A DNA stretch of 64,000 bases, from the NCBI GenBank assembly GCA_030248225.1, contig JASANE010007094.1:1-64000 (forward strand), given 5' to 3'. Positions 9,501 through 16,914 of the stretch are shown piece after piece. This DNA is from Trileptium ribeirensis. Taxonomy: Eukaryota > Nematoda > Enoplea > Enoplida > Thoracostomopsidae. The notes under the pieces were generated by a model. The model searched no databases, had not been told where the DNA came from, and saw only the letters and a program-made list of their open reading frames with translations. A program made the translations under genes and the position numbers. The first letter of the stretch is position 1, and each line of letters starts with the position of its first letter.

Positions 9501-11773
9501 GTGCTATCCCGATCAGGATGGATCCAGGAGAAACTCCAGTGATGTCGGTCCGTACAACCACCATCTCGGGTTCTGACGGCAGACCTCAGGCTCGAGGACC
9601 CAAAAGACCGTTTCGCACCGAATCAGAGACAATGGGCTTAAGAGCAACCACACTACCAACAGAACAAGAATTTGACCGGCTTATGAAACTAATGATGCAC
9701 TATGAAACCGAGATACTACCAACCGTCCGAATTGAGGACGCACAGGACACTCATGAAAACATATATCTGCCATTCTTTTCGGACCTCCCAGATTTTAATT
9801 TAGTACGGCTCTTACCGTATATACAACGAAATGACCCTGAGTTGGGTCCAATTTGGTGGTACCTTTATAACAAAACTCGGCCTAAAGCCGAACTGGGCGC
9901 GCTAAGAATTGAAATGCGGGCACACTACTTCGAATTAGCAGCGGATACCAAGATACTATACATGCATCCACTACAACCAGGGGATATAAATTATAAATTG
10001 TGTGTCCCGATTACCTTAGTACAGCAAATACTCAAACATGAACACAATACCTTATATGGAGGACACCCTGGCCGCGACCGGCTTATAGCTAAACTAAAAC
10101 AGTTCTACTATTGGAAAGGTATGTCCGAACACGTACAACAATGGATCAGGCGATGCACCCTATGCCAGTCCGCGAAGGACCCAATTTCTCGGATAACCAC
10201 CGGATTGGGTAGGGTTCCGTTGGCAAATCAACCAATGTATCGTGTATTTGTAGATATACTAGACATTCAGGTCAGGTCACAAGCCGGAAATCGCTATGTT
10301 ATTGCATTCATAGACCAGTTCACAAAATTTGCAATAGCAGTGCCAATAAGGCACCAGGACGCTCATACAGCTGCCCATATATTCCTATATGAGGTAGTCA
10401 ACCGATATGGAGCTCCCAGGGAGCTCTATTCTGATAGAGGAGGTGCTTTTACTGCACACATGTTCGAGGAGCTGTGCCAGGAAATGCAAATCTTTCGACA
10501 CATGAGTCTAGCTTACCACCCTCAAGCAAATGGAGAGATCGAAAGATTCAATAGGACACTACTATACTTATTACGAGTAAGTGTACCACAGGATGATCAC
10601 CACTCATGGGATGTATCCCTGCCATTTTGCATAATGGCCTACAATTCTTCGGTACACACAGCAACAAAATACCCGCCGTTTTTGCTAATGCATGGATTTT
10701 ATCCTAGGTTGCCCGGAGAATATGACACGCATAGTGCAGCCACTGGATACACAGGAGCACATTCCTATAGGGCCAACGCGCAGCGCTGGATGGCTTCTAT
10801 TAGGGAGCGTGCATACCAATCAATGAAAGCCGCCCAAGAATTAAATCGCCTAAGATACGATAGGCGAGCTCGCGAACCACGCTATCACACCGGAGAATTA
10901 GTTTGGGTTTATAGACATGACACTACACCAGGAACATCCAGGAAACTCACGCCTCGATGGTGTGGACCGTACGAAATATTAGGGATCACTCCGCCATGCA
11001 TGCGTGTACGAATGCATTCTAACCCAGAAGGTATGGCCCATGTCGTACATATTAATAGAACTAAACCATGCTTTAGGGCATTAGACCCAGTACCTAACGT
11101 AGGCGATTGGTTGGGCCAAGTACACGTTTCCGTGCTAGAGCGAGGCCTAACTGAAGCCACGCAACGAATTATCGCTGATAGGTATTTCGTCACCGAGATA
11201 GAGCCGGTAGAGGAAGTAGCAGTACGCACCGTAAGAACAGCAGTCAGTGATAGTTCCGATACGGAAAGCATAGAAATGGGTGACCCTAACGACCCTAATT
11301 TATATCGTCGGACCTACGCTGAGATCGAAGCTGAGCAAGCAGCAATGGAACATATTGAGTATCGGACAGACGATTACGAACCTCAAAATCCAAGGACAGT
11401 CAAAAATCGGATCCCGCTAACTGATCCGGATAGGGAAATAGATCCCTCCTGGCCACCAATAACACAAGAGCAAGTTACTAGTCGGGAGGCCTTCTCATAC
11501 ATACCAGAACCTGGTAGCCGAGACACTCAGGTAGAGTACGGACAACATACAGTGCCAGTGACCACAATGGAAAGAATAGTGGCTACCAGTGAGGAAGTTC
11601 CGTTTGGCCTACCTACGGTAGGCGTTGGAATACTCGAAGGACAACATTTCTACCCAGCGGACATCACGCTATCCACCACGCCACGCGGCGCTTCTGGCGG
11701 AATCGTCGTACCAGGACCATACACCTCAAGGGATCTACGCTACGCAATAATGGCAAGAAAGACCACAGTTTGA
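3551..11773 (+). CDS. env-pol: Env-Pro-RT-RNaseH-IN polyprotein frame of the retroelement
   Basis: This is one uninterrupted frame of about 2740 codons, from just after the TGA at 3548 to TGA at 11771-11773. It lies -1 relative to gag. No ATG is seen in the first ~90 bases, so frameshifting, splicing or an internal start must feed it. Residue numbers here and below count from base 3638. The order is: unknown leader (1-400, with CQAC-type cysteines near 150 and an acidic Asp/Glu/Ser stretch at about 295-375), envelope glycoprotein (about 404-1000), aspartic protease (active site at 1130), RT (YIDD at 1588-1591), RNase H (first Asp 1737), a Pro/Thr-rich linker, integrase (about 2130-2480) and an acidic tail. 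Having Env before Pro-Pol in the same frame is not the standard retroviral layout. The frame carries no stop or shift, so this order is unlikely to be random rearrangement debris. Confidence 0.95.
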   Translation, partial: TQHNLDLALRKIFSKGPTEEKVEPLTLQGLPNEERLILLGPDSEFAPTIITLGPGKVPRYSFIPPRLRPGREQVLARALFYRRVIAVSERICRAHQLFRIRVAGTAPLERRRDAAVVSGLLGFASPFLHTMAGIHVSSSMVRHLEGLLELVARVLNSMSITEAITEIYRSQIPILQTCQACEGQHNTNFMPTRGCTFITYHGEWDYTGNLSAEYGMVRRNGTITIQPSRTYGLYTASELSAYREANLEWLETVTSAPYLLDYLVTEYGESGPIAPVLSIDHIIYAVIANAIFKQVDSVQKREELLYLRLLWLRQPAQNIWQADPDDDMDVGSIVNPDADITFIDEEELESELSAAPSDMSEDEFNIPAIVTLDSDDVVSDLDSLSDNDDLGNEPYVDTAEDGRVILTRSVRPFSNRLSRQYVAATELWSRGVRFVGLVIFLLVVQQMGQTQAIATPFSDQVARLGAMVNQQVGTLIEPQGLVITAARSTFLPIVLRLSLDGLQPSRQATGMAWCVYTPRGKPCLGNCCPNPNCTTMPDLQRKIQELERELRSTYQGVLDTSYYMALMREYCEANVHFCEEPKARKKRFVAALAGAAGVVTGFLGVGVAFTNAVHLKDLNKQVIALSKEMRNTYSVSQGNSRAILKLTRANEELYSFLHHEMQEVVGMIEQVRCQEQRYVTEVHRELVNHMFRTSLRSSVDAVMEAMMSGQLSPKVVDAATLKRLFEKDPRIGQTILLREPALAYQFGQIYPVHIDLGTFKFAFILRVPLVTSDDVRPYFRIYNVGWNVPERSAHMRLPLPEYATRVEQARYEVLNLHACNTRPGIAFCEVHALATDHSSRCLDWIIMGEDAPEGTRRICRNSALVGPMVNHTDVYTTAQGVLIRTAEPKAVVSKQKHLSHVTRGETIRIPENGVLWLSHSNYTQLVVGPLMLASTLDAQEVTVNIGPNITIHDFPDIPLRPITWSSLEHAKATNLQVQRIADEQLKKVIDFPNITTTGVAPYLWMLVVLVIVGIGVIIYFRKKAGFCPKCIKGRVQRWWKQCPCGQTNPRRLELNIKTGNEYGTPDAVRPTVSAPAASTEHPELRTLSPRRSARLNNPNEDEDVVLVEPTELFAVSERAQRRGHRTVSYHRQVNAMQHIDAPLLINAFIYRTPVLTLIDTGADVSIVSQHLVNKLGLQPRPDDSTRIVSATKQELALDGSISVPLSIGPIKVQTEFFVPQTAPYHCILGTNFLSQLPKCIINFRERCLEIGIDEEEAKIPFAGLERYDPPLIAVMCRKLTTTETNTETFINAIPEIADTGVGPALFVPAPEMSDIAMAHALVLRSQRTIPIAVINFGNTPVTIYSGQTIGHIEVMSNPTIQFLKDTNQNLIRYEEHKEAKQLNHITTHPERIIEHIEAGKRSIDHERAQTVLSKIDFDRTLLSPFELKQLKTAIAENADVFSTHDFDLGRYTEHRHRIETGDAKPIKQAPYRLAHSLREPLREELNSMLDAGLIAPSSSPWGSPIVYVTKSDGSLRLCVDFRKVNTVAEQDAYPLPRIDDILGCLRNTKLMSSLDLNKGFWQLELDPETKDKTSFVTVHGQYEYNVLPFGLNSSPGAFQRCMSMILKGLEWEKCLIYIDDILVFSPSFEAHLADLIRVFDRFRKANLKLKPSKCHFGRGSLKYLGHIISTEGVKPDPEKAIAIEEFKRPETLKQLQSFLGLVGYYHKFIQNYSDICEPLNELKRKDTEFKWTPRCEEAFKKLKQALLDEPVLIHPDFTQPFILQTDASGYAMGAVLSQKTKQGIKPIAYASKALLDYQRRYPAIETEALAIRWAALHFKHYLVGHKFHVETDHKPLKTLFDKPPRNSRLSQWRSELLLEFGGFEILYRHGKENGNADALSRDPRYDPSVVEELGDTYEILMMGRGRPTGPRPPTTCATWDQSHLPYPVRTVAPLATGAPTPITGSPIAPPGQPNPEAIPSQLVPDTQITTVPPATLTQQAATLSAIPIRMDPGETPVMSVRTTTISGSDGRPQARGPKRPFRTESETMGLRATTLPTEQEFDRLMKLMMHYETEILPTVRIEDAQDTHENIYLPFFSDLPDFNLVRLLPYIQRNDPELGPIWWYLYNKTRPKAELGALRIEMRAHYFELAADTKILYMHPLQPGDINYKLCVPITLVQQILKHEHNTLYGGHPGRDRLIAKLKQFYYWKGMSEHVQQWIRRCTLCQSAKDPISRITTGLGRVPLANQPMYRVFVDILDIQVRSQAGNRYVIAFIDQFTKFAIAVPIRHQDAHTAAHIFLYEVVNRYGAPRELYSDRGGAFTAHMFEELCQEMQIFRHMSLAYHPQANGEIERFNRTLLYLLRVSVPQDDHHSWDVSLPFCIMAYNSSVHTATKYPPFLLMHGFYPRLPGEYDTHSAATGYTGAHSYRANAQRWMASIRERAYQSMKAAQELNRLRYDRRAREPRYHTGELVWVYRHDTTPGTSRKLTPRWCGPYEILGITPPCMRVRMHSNPEGMAHVVHINRTKPCFRALDPVPNVGDWLGQVHVSVLERGLTEATQRIIADRYFVTEIEPVEEVAVRTVRTAVSDSSDTESIEMGDPNDPNLYRRTYAEIEAEQAAMEHIEYRTDDYEPQNPRTVKNRIPLTDPDREIDPSWPPITQEQVTSREAFSYIPEPGSRDTQVEYGQHTVPVTTMERIVATSEEVPFGLPTVGVGILEGQHFYPADITLSTTPRGASGGIVVPGPYTSRDLRYAIMARKTTV
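3638..4840 (+). other. Unknown N-terminal domain preceding Env in the polyprotein
   Basis: About 400 residues precede the envelope hydrophobic anchor. The first half is Arg- and Leu-rich and largely helical in appearance. A Cys pair (CQAC) and a further Cys about 20 residues later fall near residues 150-170. Residues about 295-375 form a strongly acidic linker rich in Asp, Glu and Ser. I recognise no family. It could be a very long Env leader on the cytosolic side of a signal anchor, or a separate protein released from the polyprotein. Its composition differs from both the Gag tail and Pol. Confidence 0.55.
4846..6620 (+). other. env: Class-I-type envelope glycoprotein domain
   Basis: The architecture of a membrane-fusion envelope is visible. 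A hydrophobic signal/anchor segment lies at residues about 404-420. A Cys-rich stretch with CCPNPNC follows near 500. A basic furin-type site, RKKR at 555-558, is followed directly by an Ala/Gly/Val-rich hydrophobic fusion peptide starting at Phe559. A heptad-like helical region spans about 590-660. Paired cysteines and Asn-linked glycosylation sequons (NHT, NYT, NIT) lie in the second half. One transmembrane helix at about 973-991 precedes a basic tail with FCPKC and CPCG cysteines. This is the pattern of class I fusion proteins (retroviral, paramyxovirus F and baculovirus F types). I cannot say which lineage it came from. The frame is undamaged. Its function in cell entry is inferred from architecture only. 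Confidence 0.88.
6970..9200 (+). other. pol: Aspartic protease, reverse transcriptase and RNase H domains
   Basis: The protease carries the active-site triad Asp-Thr-Gly at residues 1130-1132 within LIDTGADVSIVS, and a second conserved block, HCILGTNFL, about 75 residues on. The RT begins near residue 1426. It shows the finger/palm blocks SSPWGSPIVYVTK and LRLCVDFRKVN, the LPFGL block, and the catalytic YIDD at 1588-1591, followed by the FLGLVGYYHKFI thumb block. RNase H starts with QTDASGYAMGAVLS (Asp 1737) and has the matching Glu and TDHKPL blocks about 45 and 70 residues later. All catalytic residues I can check are intact. These blocks are typical of Ty3/gypsy (Metaviridae) rather than BEL/Pao or Copia. 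Confidence 0.97.
9990..11110 (+). other. pol (IN): Integrase domain with intact DDE triad
   Basis: An HHCC zinc-binding module is visible: a His pair in HEHNTLYGGHPG, then C-x2-C in RRCTLCQ. The catalytic core has Asp2206 (FVDIL), Asp2266 (YSDRGG) and Glu2302 (GEIERFN), giving the expected D-D-35-E spacing. A GPY/F-type C-terminal motif (WCGPYEIL) follows near 10950. Together with the intact RT this makes the element potentially capable of mobility. An acidic tail of about 250 residues with no recognised domain follows the integrase. Confidence 0.96.
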
Positions 11774-12413
11774 CGAGCCGATGGTGTCGCATTATTGTCG
11801 GCGGAACTTGCATGAGTGGGTGAGCCGTTTAGTTAGGGACGCCGAGTTAAGACTCTTAACGCATTGAGGGCGATGCTAAACACACGAAAGTAAAGCGAGG
11901 ACGGCACTGCAAGAGGATAGGTTAAAGCGAGGGCTAACCGAGAATTACGAAGGAGCCCCAACTAAATCCAGTGGCAGCTAGCGGCAGCGAAAGCGCGCGG
12001 AACTGAGCGATGCAAAATTTCTTAGGAAACATTACTCGAAGCTAGTCTCATCGAAAGCACTGTCAGTATAAAACAACCCAAACCAAGCTAACCTAGTACC
12101 GAAACTTAGGAAATGTGAAATCTAATTTTTCTTTCTACCAAAGCTACAGATCTAGGGAAACCTTGGAAAATAAGTGCGATTTCATAGGGAACTCCTGGGT
12201 CAGGCACCCTGGCAGTCCGGACCCTTTCCTGGGAGTGACCAATTCAATCAACCCTTTTGGAGGTACGTGCCAATAATTGTATAAATATAATTTTTCATTA
12301 TATGAAGTGAACCGTAACTTGTATAAAGGAGAATATATATATGAGGAAAATCATGCGAAATAACGTAAGAAAAGAAAATTTCAAAGAAATTCAGACCTCA
12401 TTCTAATAGTTTA
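11774..12413 (+). other. 3' non-coding region, probable 3' LTR part
   Basis: This is non-coding sequence after the Pol stop. It includes a TATA-like stretch (TATAAAA near 12069) and GC-rich blocks near 12180-12240. It is where the polypurine tract and 3' LTR should be, but without the 5' LTR in the window I cannot mark LTR ends. The 4.5 kb TIR element begins at 12414, so it may have landed in or just past the LTR. The TTA at 12411-12413 is the proposed target duplication of that insertion. Confidence 0.4.
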
Positions 12414-12700
12414 TGCAGGAGTAAACTTAAGGTGCGCCCTCTACCATCCTCTTTTGACACTATGTACAAAACACTGTTAGACAACAAAATATTTATTGCA
12501 TTAGCCAATTCCAAATTCAAAAATTTCCGTTCGCGTACGCAGAGCGACTGATTGCAAAACGGCGTAATTTCTGTTCGCCAACACAATGCACCTGTTTGAT
12601 GTTTGGCCACAAATTCGTTCTCATCGCACAGCGTGGCAACTCGCATTCCGTATTTTTCATTACGCTAACACATTTCGTTTTGTTAATTATAACACGAGTA

Positions 12701-12889
12701 GTTCGCGAACATAACGTGTGTTGCGTATTGTTCTACTTTGTTCTTGAACAGGCGTTGCAACTGTATGTAGTAAAAATTTTGTTCGCGAACAAATACATAT
12801 TACAAGATCCATATGTTCGCGAACATATATTATAGTATATATAGTGTTCTTGTAGTTAAAATATTGAAAGTATTTATTGTTCCTGAACA
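12701..12889. repeat. Cluster of GTTCGCGAAC palindromes, left side
   Basis: The perfect 10-bp palindrome GTTCGCGAAC occurs at 12701-12710, 12781-12790 and 12815-12824. Related forms GTTCTTGAAC and GTTCCTGAAC lie near 12740 and 12880. All are inside the 4.5 kb TIR element, 290-470 bp from its left end. A matching cluster lies near the right end. Confidence 0.9.
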
Positions 12890-13479
12890 TGCATCCTTAA
12901 CTAAATCGTGTTCGGAACATACTATAAAATGTAGCATCTATATATACTGACGACTCGAGGTCTTCTGAGGGGTCATCTTAGAAAGCAGGATGGCACCCTC
13001 AGGGGGGGGCTCCGGGACTTGGGGGGAGCCCCCTTAGTATGTATGATTTGTATCAAATAGGACTGATGACTAATGTAACTTTATGGGGTAGAAGTGAAAT
13101 GCATGCTATTGTTTTCTCGATATACTGCCTTCTCTACCTATCCTGCCGATATATTACTCTTACACTAAGACCTGTCGGGGGTGACATGGCCCTCACATCG
13201 TAAGTACTCAGGGATCAGGTAGCTACAATTTAAATAAAACGAGGGGTTTAAACGATACGTGTAAGCTCTATTGCTCTGCAAATATGAGGTGTGCCGTTAT
13301 CAAGCAATTTTGAGCACGAACGGATCTCACACGTTATTAGCTTACAAGACACCACAGAGAATGTATCGTTACATCACACCACATTGCGAGACTATCCGCC
13401 CAATAGCATTAACAAGGAAACACGTTAAATGTTTACTAAATGTCGGAAAATAAACACTAGCAATGCTTATAAACAGAAT

Positions 13480-14640
13480 ATTATTACTTCAATGCTACGG
13501 CATGTCAGCTTTATACCAATAATGTCAAACCTGAGCAGGTTATCAAAATATTTATATTCAGCTTGCGACTAGCAAATGTTATGTAAAACGCTACACAGTA
13601 ATTTATAGATGAATACGGTTCCTCCCGGCAACGCCAAAGATTGAATATCTCGCAAATTCAACGCTATCAGCTTAAAAACGTTTACTACTACGCTGCAAAC
13701 GAAGCACGCAAAACTACTGTGCCAGATTTTTAAACAAAAATAAAACAAATTTTGTCACTTTCCACACACAATACATATAAACAAAAATGCTTCGGATAAG
13801 ATATATGTGGAAAAAATATTGAAGTCCTCGCCGGTATAAGTAGTAGAGCATTATTACTTCAATGCCACGTCATATCACCTCATGCTGATACTGTCAAAAC
13901 TGCGCCCGTTATAAAAGTATTTATATTCAGCTTGCGACTAGAAATTTTTATGAAAACGCGCAACAGAATAGATGCACAACAATTTACACATGAATACGGT
14001 TTTTCCGGCAACTCCAAAGATTGAATATTCCCATTTGAACCCTATCAGCTTAAAACCGTTTACTATTATACGGCTAAGGAGGCACACAAAACTACCTTGC
14101 CAGATTGCTAAACGTAATTAAAACAAGTTTTCTCACTTTCCACACATAGTAAACATGAACAAAAATGCTTCGAATATAATATATATGCAAAACTATTGAA
14201 GTGCTCGCCGTTATAAGCAGTAGAGCATTATTACTTCAAGGCCACGTAATGTTAGCTTATGCCGATAATGTCAAAACTGCTCACGTTACCAAATATTTAT
14301 ATTCAGCTTCCTCGCCGTTATAAGCAGTCGAGCATTATTACTTTGGCCCATGTCACCTTTAGGGGCCGGAGGTTATAACGTTAGAATAAAGAACAGTTTA
14401 GAGCGGGGGTTCGTGGGGTGCCAGCCCCCCGACTTATTCTTAGGATTAGTACATTACCCATATAGGGACCTTAGCTTAGGCTTAGTGTATCGAGAACGGC
14501 ATGGCATGCATTATACTTCGGCCCCAAAAGTTACATTGGCCATTACTTCAATGCCACGTCATATCAGCTTATGCTGATAATGTCAAAACTGCACAGGTTA
14601 TAAAAATATTTATATTCAGCTTTTATTTCTACGTTATTGC
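13480..14640 (+). repeat. Tandem repeat, unit about 370 bp
   Basis: The landmark ATTATTACTTC followed by AATGC(T/C)ACG begins units at 13480, 13850 and 14227, giving steps of 370 and 377 bp. A partial fourth unit starts near 14542. Each unit also carries a TATTTATATTCAGCTT block about 80 bp in, and the first two carry GAATACGG...CAAAGATTGAATAT. The third unit is interrupted at about 14345-14530 by a GC-rich insert. It is non-coding and lies wholly inside the 4.5 kb TIR element. Confidence 0.85.
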
Positions 14641-16237
14641 GTGTTTGTGTCTTCAAGCTAATGTCTGTTTATAAAGCACACTTAGTAACCCACTACGATG
14701 CTTCAGTTATCAAGCCGTTTTCTGGGCTTCAAAGGTTTTAGAGCCGACGCACCCTATTTCCAAAATGGAGTCGGTCTTCTTTCATTAGATTATATATTAT
14801 GTGTAGGGTGTCAAGAATGGTTTATACATTGGTTTTTCGGAACGCTGAATACGATGGTTTTATTATCCTGAGATTAGCAATAATATTTCACGTTTTGTGG
14901 GTTTCAATCAAGGTTTGTAGACTTCAATGGGTTCAGGTTCAACATAATCAATTTCCATCATCTGTATTTAGTTGTTTGTGTTTATTTATTGCTTTCAGTG
15001 GATTTATAACAGCGCGTATAGGTGTGGCAGTACGTTGAGTGCGATGCTACGGCGAGAATCCACTGCGGTTAGTTGTTTTAGACGGGTTTAGGACCCACTA
15101 GAAGACTTCAATGGTTTAAGGATCCACAGGTTTCAGGGTTATATATACGTCAAACATAATGCATGTTAACGGTGATTACCTATAATAACGACTTTTAGAT
15201 GGAACCACACTTTCTCCGTTTCGCCATTACTTCCGAGATACTGGTGGTAGGATTTGTAGCACGCAGGACAGTCGGTGTTCCTTGTGGAGTCGTACTGCTG
15301 CCTACCGCGATCTATTAGCGCATAATGTGTACGGTCAAGAAAGGGGTATTGATCGCGTTTCTAGGGAACGCGGTCATAAATTGCGACCGTGTTTTCCTGT
15401 ATAACAAATCGTGTCCACACACATCATATAAAACTGCAGTTTTACACGGTATTGGTATTGGGATCGTAAACTTTCTTGACAAAAGAACAACCTAGATGCA
15501 AGCTCATGATTAATCACGCATTTTAGCTAAGGGATCTCATGTTCGTAGTTAAATTTATGTTGTTTTGTTTTCTGCCCTCTGTTTATGTAAACAATACTTA
15601 GTTTTCATGGTGGTGTTGTGAAGTTTGACGTGGCTATTTTATGACTAGTAGTATTTGTGTTATGTAACCAGTTCACGCTGGTATAGAATAACATATATTT
15701 GCAAGCTTATCGTCTAAAATAAACTAAACAATAGAACAACAACTTCTTACAGACAAACCAAAACAATACATATGTCTGGACGACGATCTGTAGACGCATG
15801 TGTAGTTATTTATGTTTACGTTATATACTACAAGGTGCGTTGTCACTGGAGTGTGGCATTGTTAGGCCGTGTTCAAAGGTTTTGTCGCTTATTGCCGATT
15901 TCTAGCTGCCAAAATTATTTTTTCAGGTTGCACATCGATCTATCCCATCGACTCCTATAATGCACAGGTGCCCCCCAGCTAAAATTTTCTGACTACACCC
16001 CGGATTCTGCAAGCGCGTAACGTTGCTGTTGTACAGTCAAACTTATTTTTAAATTTGTTTAAAAAATTCTAACTCAGTTTTTTTACAAATCATTCTGCTC
16101 AAATTAACAAAATTGATGACTAACAGCATATATAGATGCAGACGATGATGTAGAGTGTCGGTGTCCTAATTAAAAATGAACATAGCAGCATAAATAACGG
16201 GGTAATATTAATATAAATGAACCAAAATCCAAAGTTT

Positions 16238-16342
16238 CGGCTATACTCCCGGTTGGAAGAGAGGCCTTCGGCGCCGCAAAAACACCGACGGATTCAGCGC
16301 CTCCAGAGGACGGGTCAGACGCCTGTCAACAGGGAGTAGCCG
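16238..16342. repeat. GC-rich inverted repeat
   Basis: CGGCTATACTCCCGGTTG at 16238-16255 is nearly the reverse complement of the block at 16327-16342. The two frame about 70 bp of GC-rich sequence. It may be a very short MITE nested in the larger element, or a hairpin. No target duplication was identified. Confidence 0.45.
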
Positions 16343-16487
16343 GGCCCTCTGGGGGAAATGTCGGAATCTCAAGGGAAACCCACCTGCCCCTTATGAGCAT
16401 GTAATGCGCCATACTTATTACTACCCTACGTACGATGCAAAATAGCCAGGCCACCATAGTCTATGCATTAAAAACATTACTACATAT

Positions 16488-16683
16488 GTTCGCGAACTCA
16501 AGTACAAACGTAAATCATTCGCGAACACAAAAAATTCAGAAGGTAATCTATATCTAAAAGTTAATGTTCGCGAACAGTTAACAATATGGTGAGTAACATT
16601 AAGGTTCGCGAACACTACACAATGTAGTGCGTCTTCATGTTCGCGAACACTCCAAAATGTAGTGCGTCTCCGTGTTCGCAAAC
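16488..16683. repeat. Cluster of GTTCGCGAAC palindromes, right side
   Basis: Perfect copies lie at 16488-16497, 16566-16575, 16604-16613 and 16639-16648. One-base variants lie at 16517-16526 (ATTCGCGAAC) and about 16674-16683 (GTTCGCAAAC). The spacing is irregular (about 30-40 bp in places). The cluster ends about 180 bp before the right TIR, mirroring the left cluster. Confidence 0.9.
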
Positions 16684-16914
16684 CATGCAAAGCTCTAACT
16701 CTGAAACGGCAAATGAGACGTTACATTTCATTTTAAGATGACTTATTAATCAGACCAAATTTTGTTCCTTAACGTTTTTAGTTAGTTTTCAAGTAGGCCT
16801 AATTTATGTTCCTTTACACTGCTACGGATCTTCGGTACCCCGAACAAGCGATCGTCAATCGGCGATGTCAAAAGAGGATGGTAAAGGGCGCACCTTAAGT
16901 TTACTCCTGCATTA

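Larger units (their letters stand above)
12414..16911. mobile_element. 4.5 kb non-coding TIR transposon (PIF/Harbinger-like)
   Basis: The ends are 46-bp terminal inverted repeats (12414-12459 and 16866-16911) that differ at about one position and begin TGCAGGAGTAAACTTAAG. TTA directly flanks both ends (12411-12413 and 16912-16914), a 3-bp target duplication of the TWA kind used by PIF/Harbinger elements. I found no transposase inside. The interior holds two clusters of the palindrome GTTCGCGAAC near the ends, a ~370-bp tandem repeat (13480-14640), GC-rich patches (12955-13040, 14345-14530, 16238-16400) and otherwise AT-rich unique sequence. A 329-bp relative with the same ends lies at 26740-27068. 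The family assignment is inference from the target-site size; the TIRs are directly visible. Confidence 0.85.

Noticed and set aside
12701..12824. GTTCGCGAAC as a bacterial operator or phage regulator site
   Set aside because: There are no bacterial genes in the window. The sites track a eukaryotic TIR transposon family.
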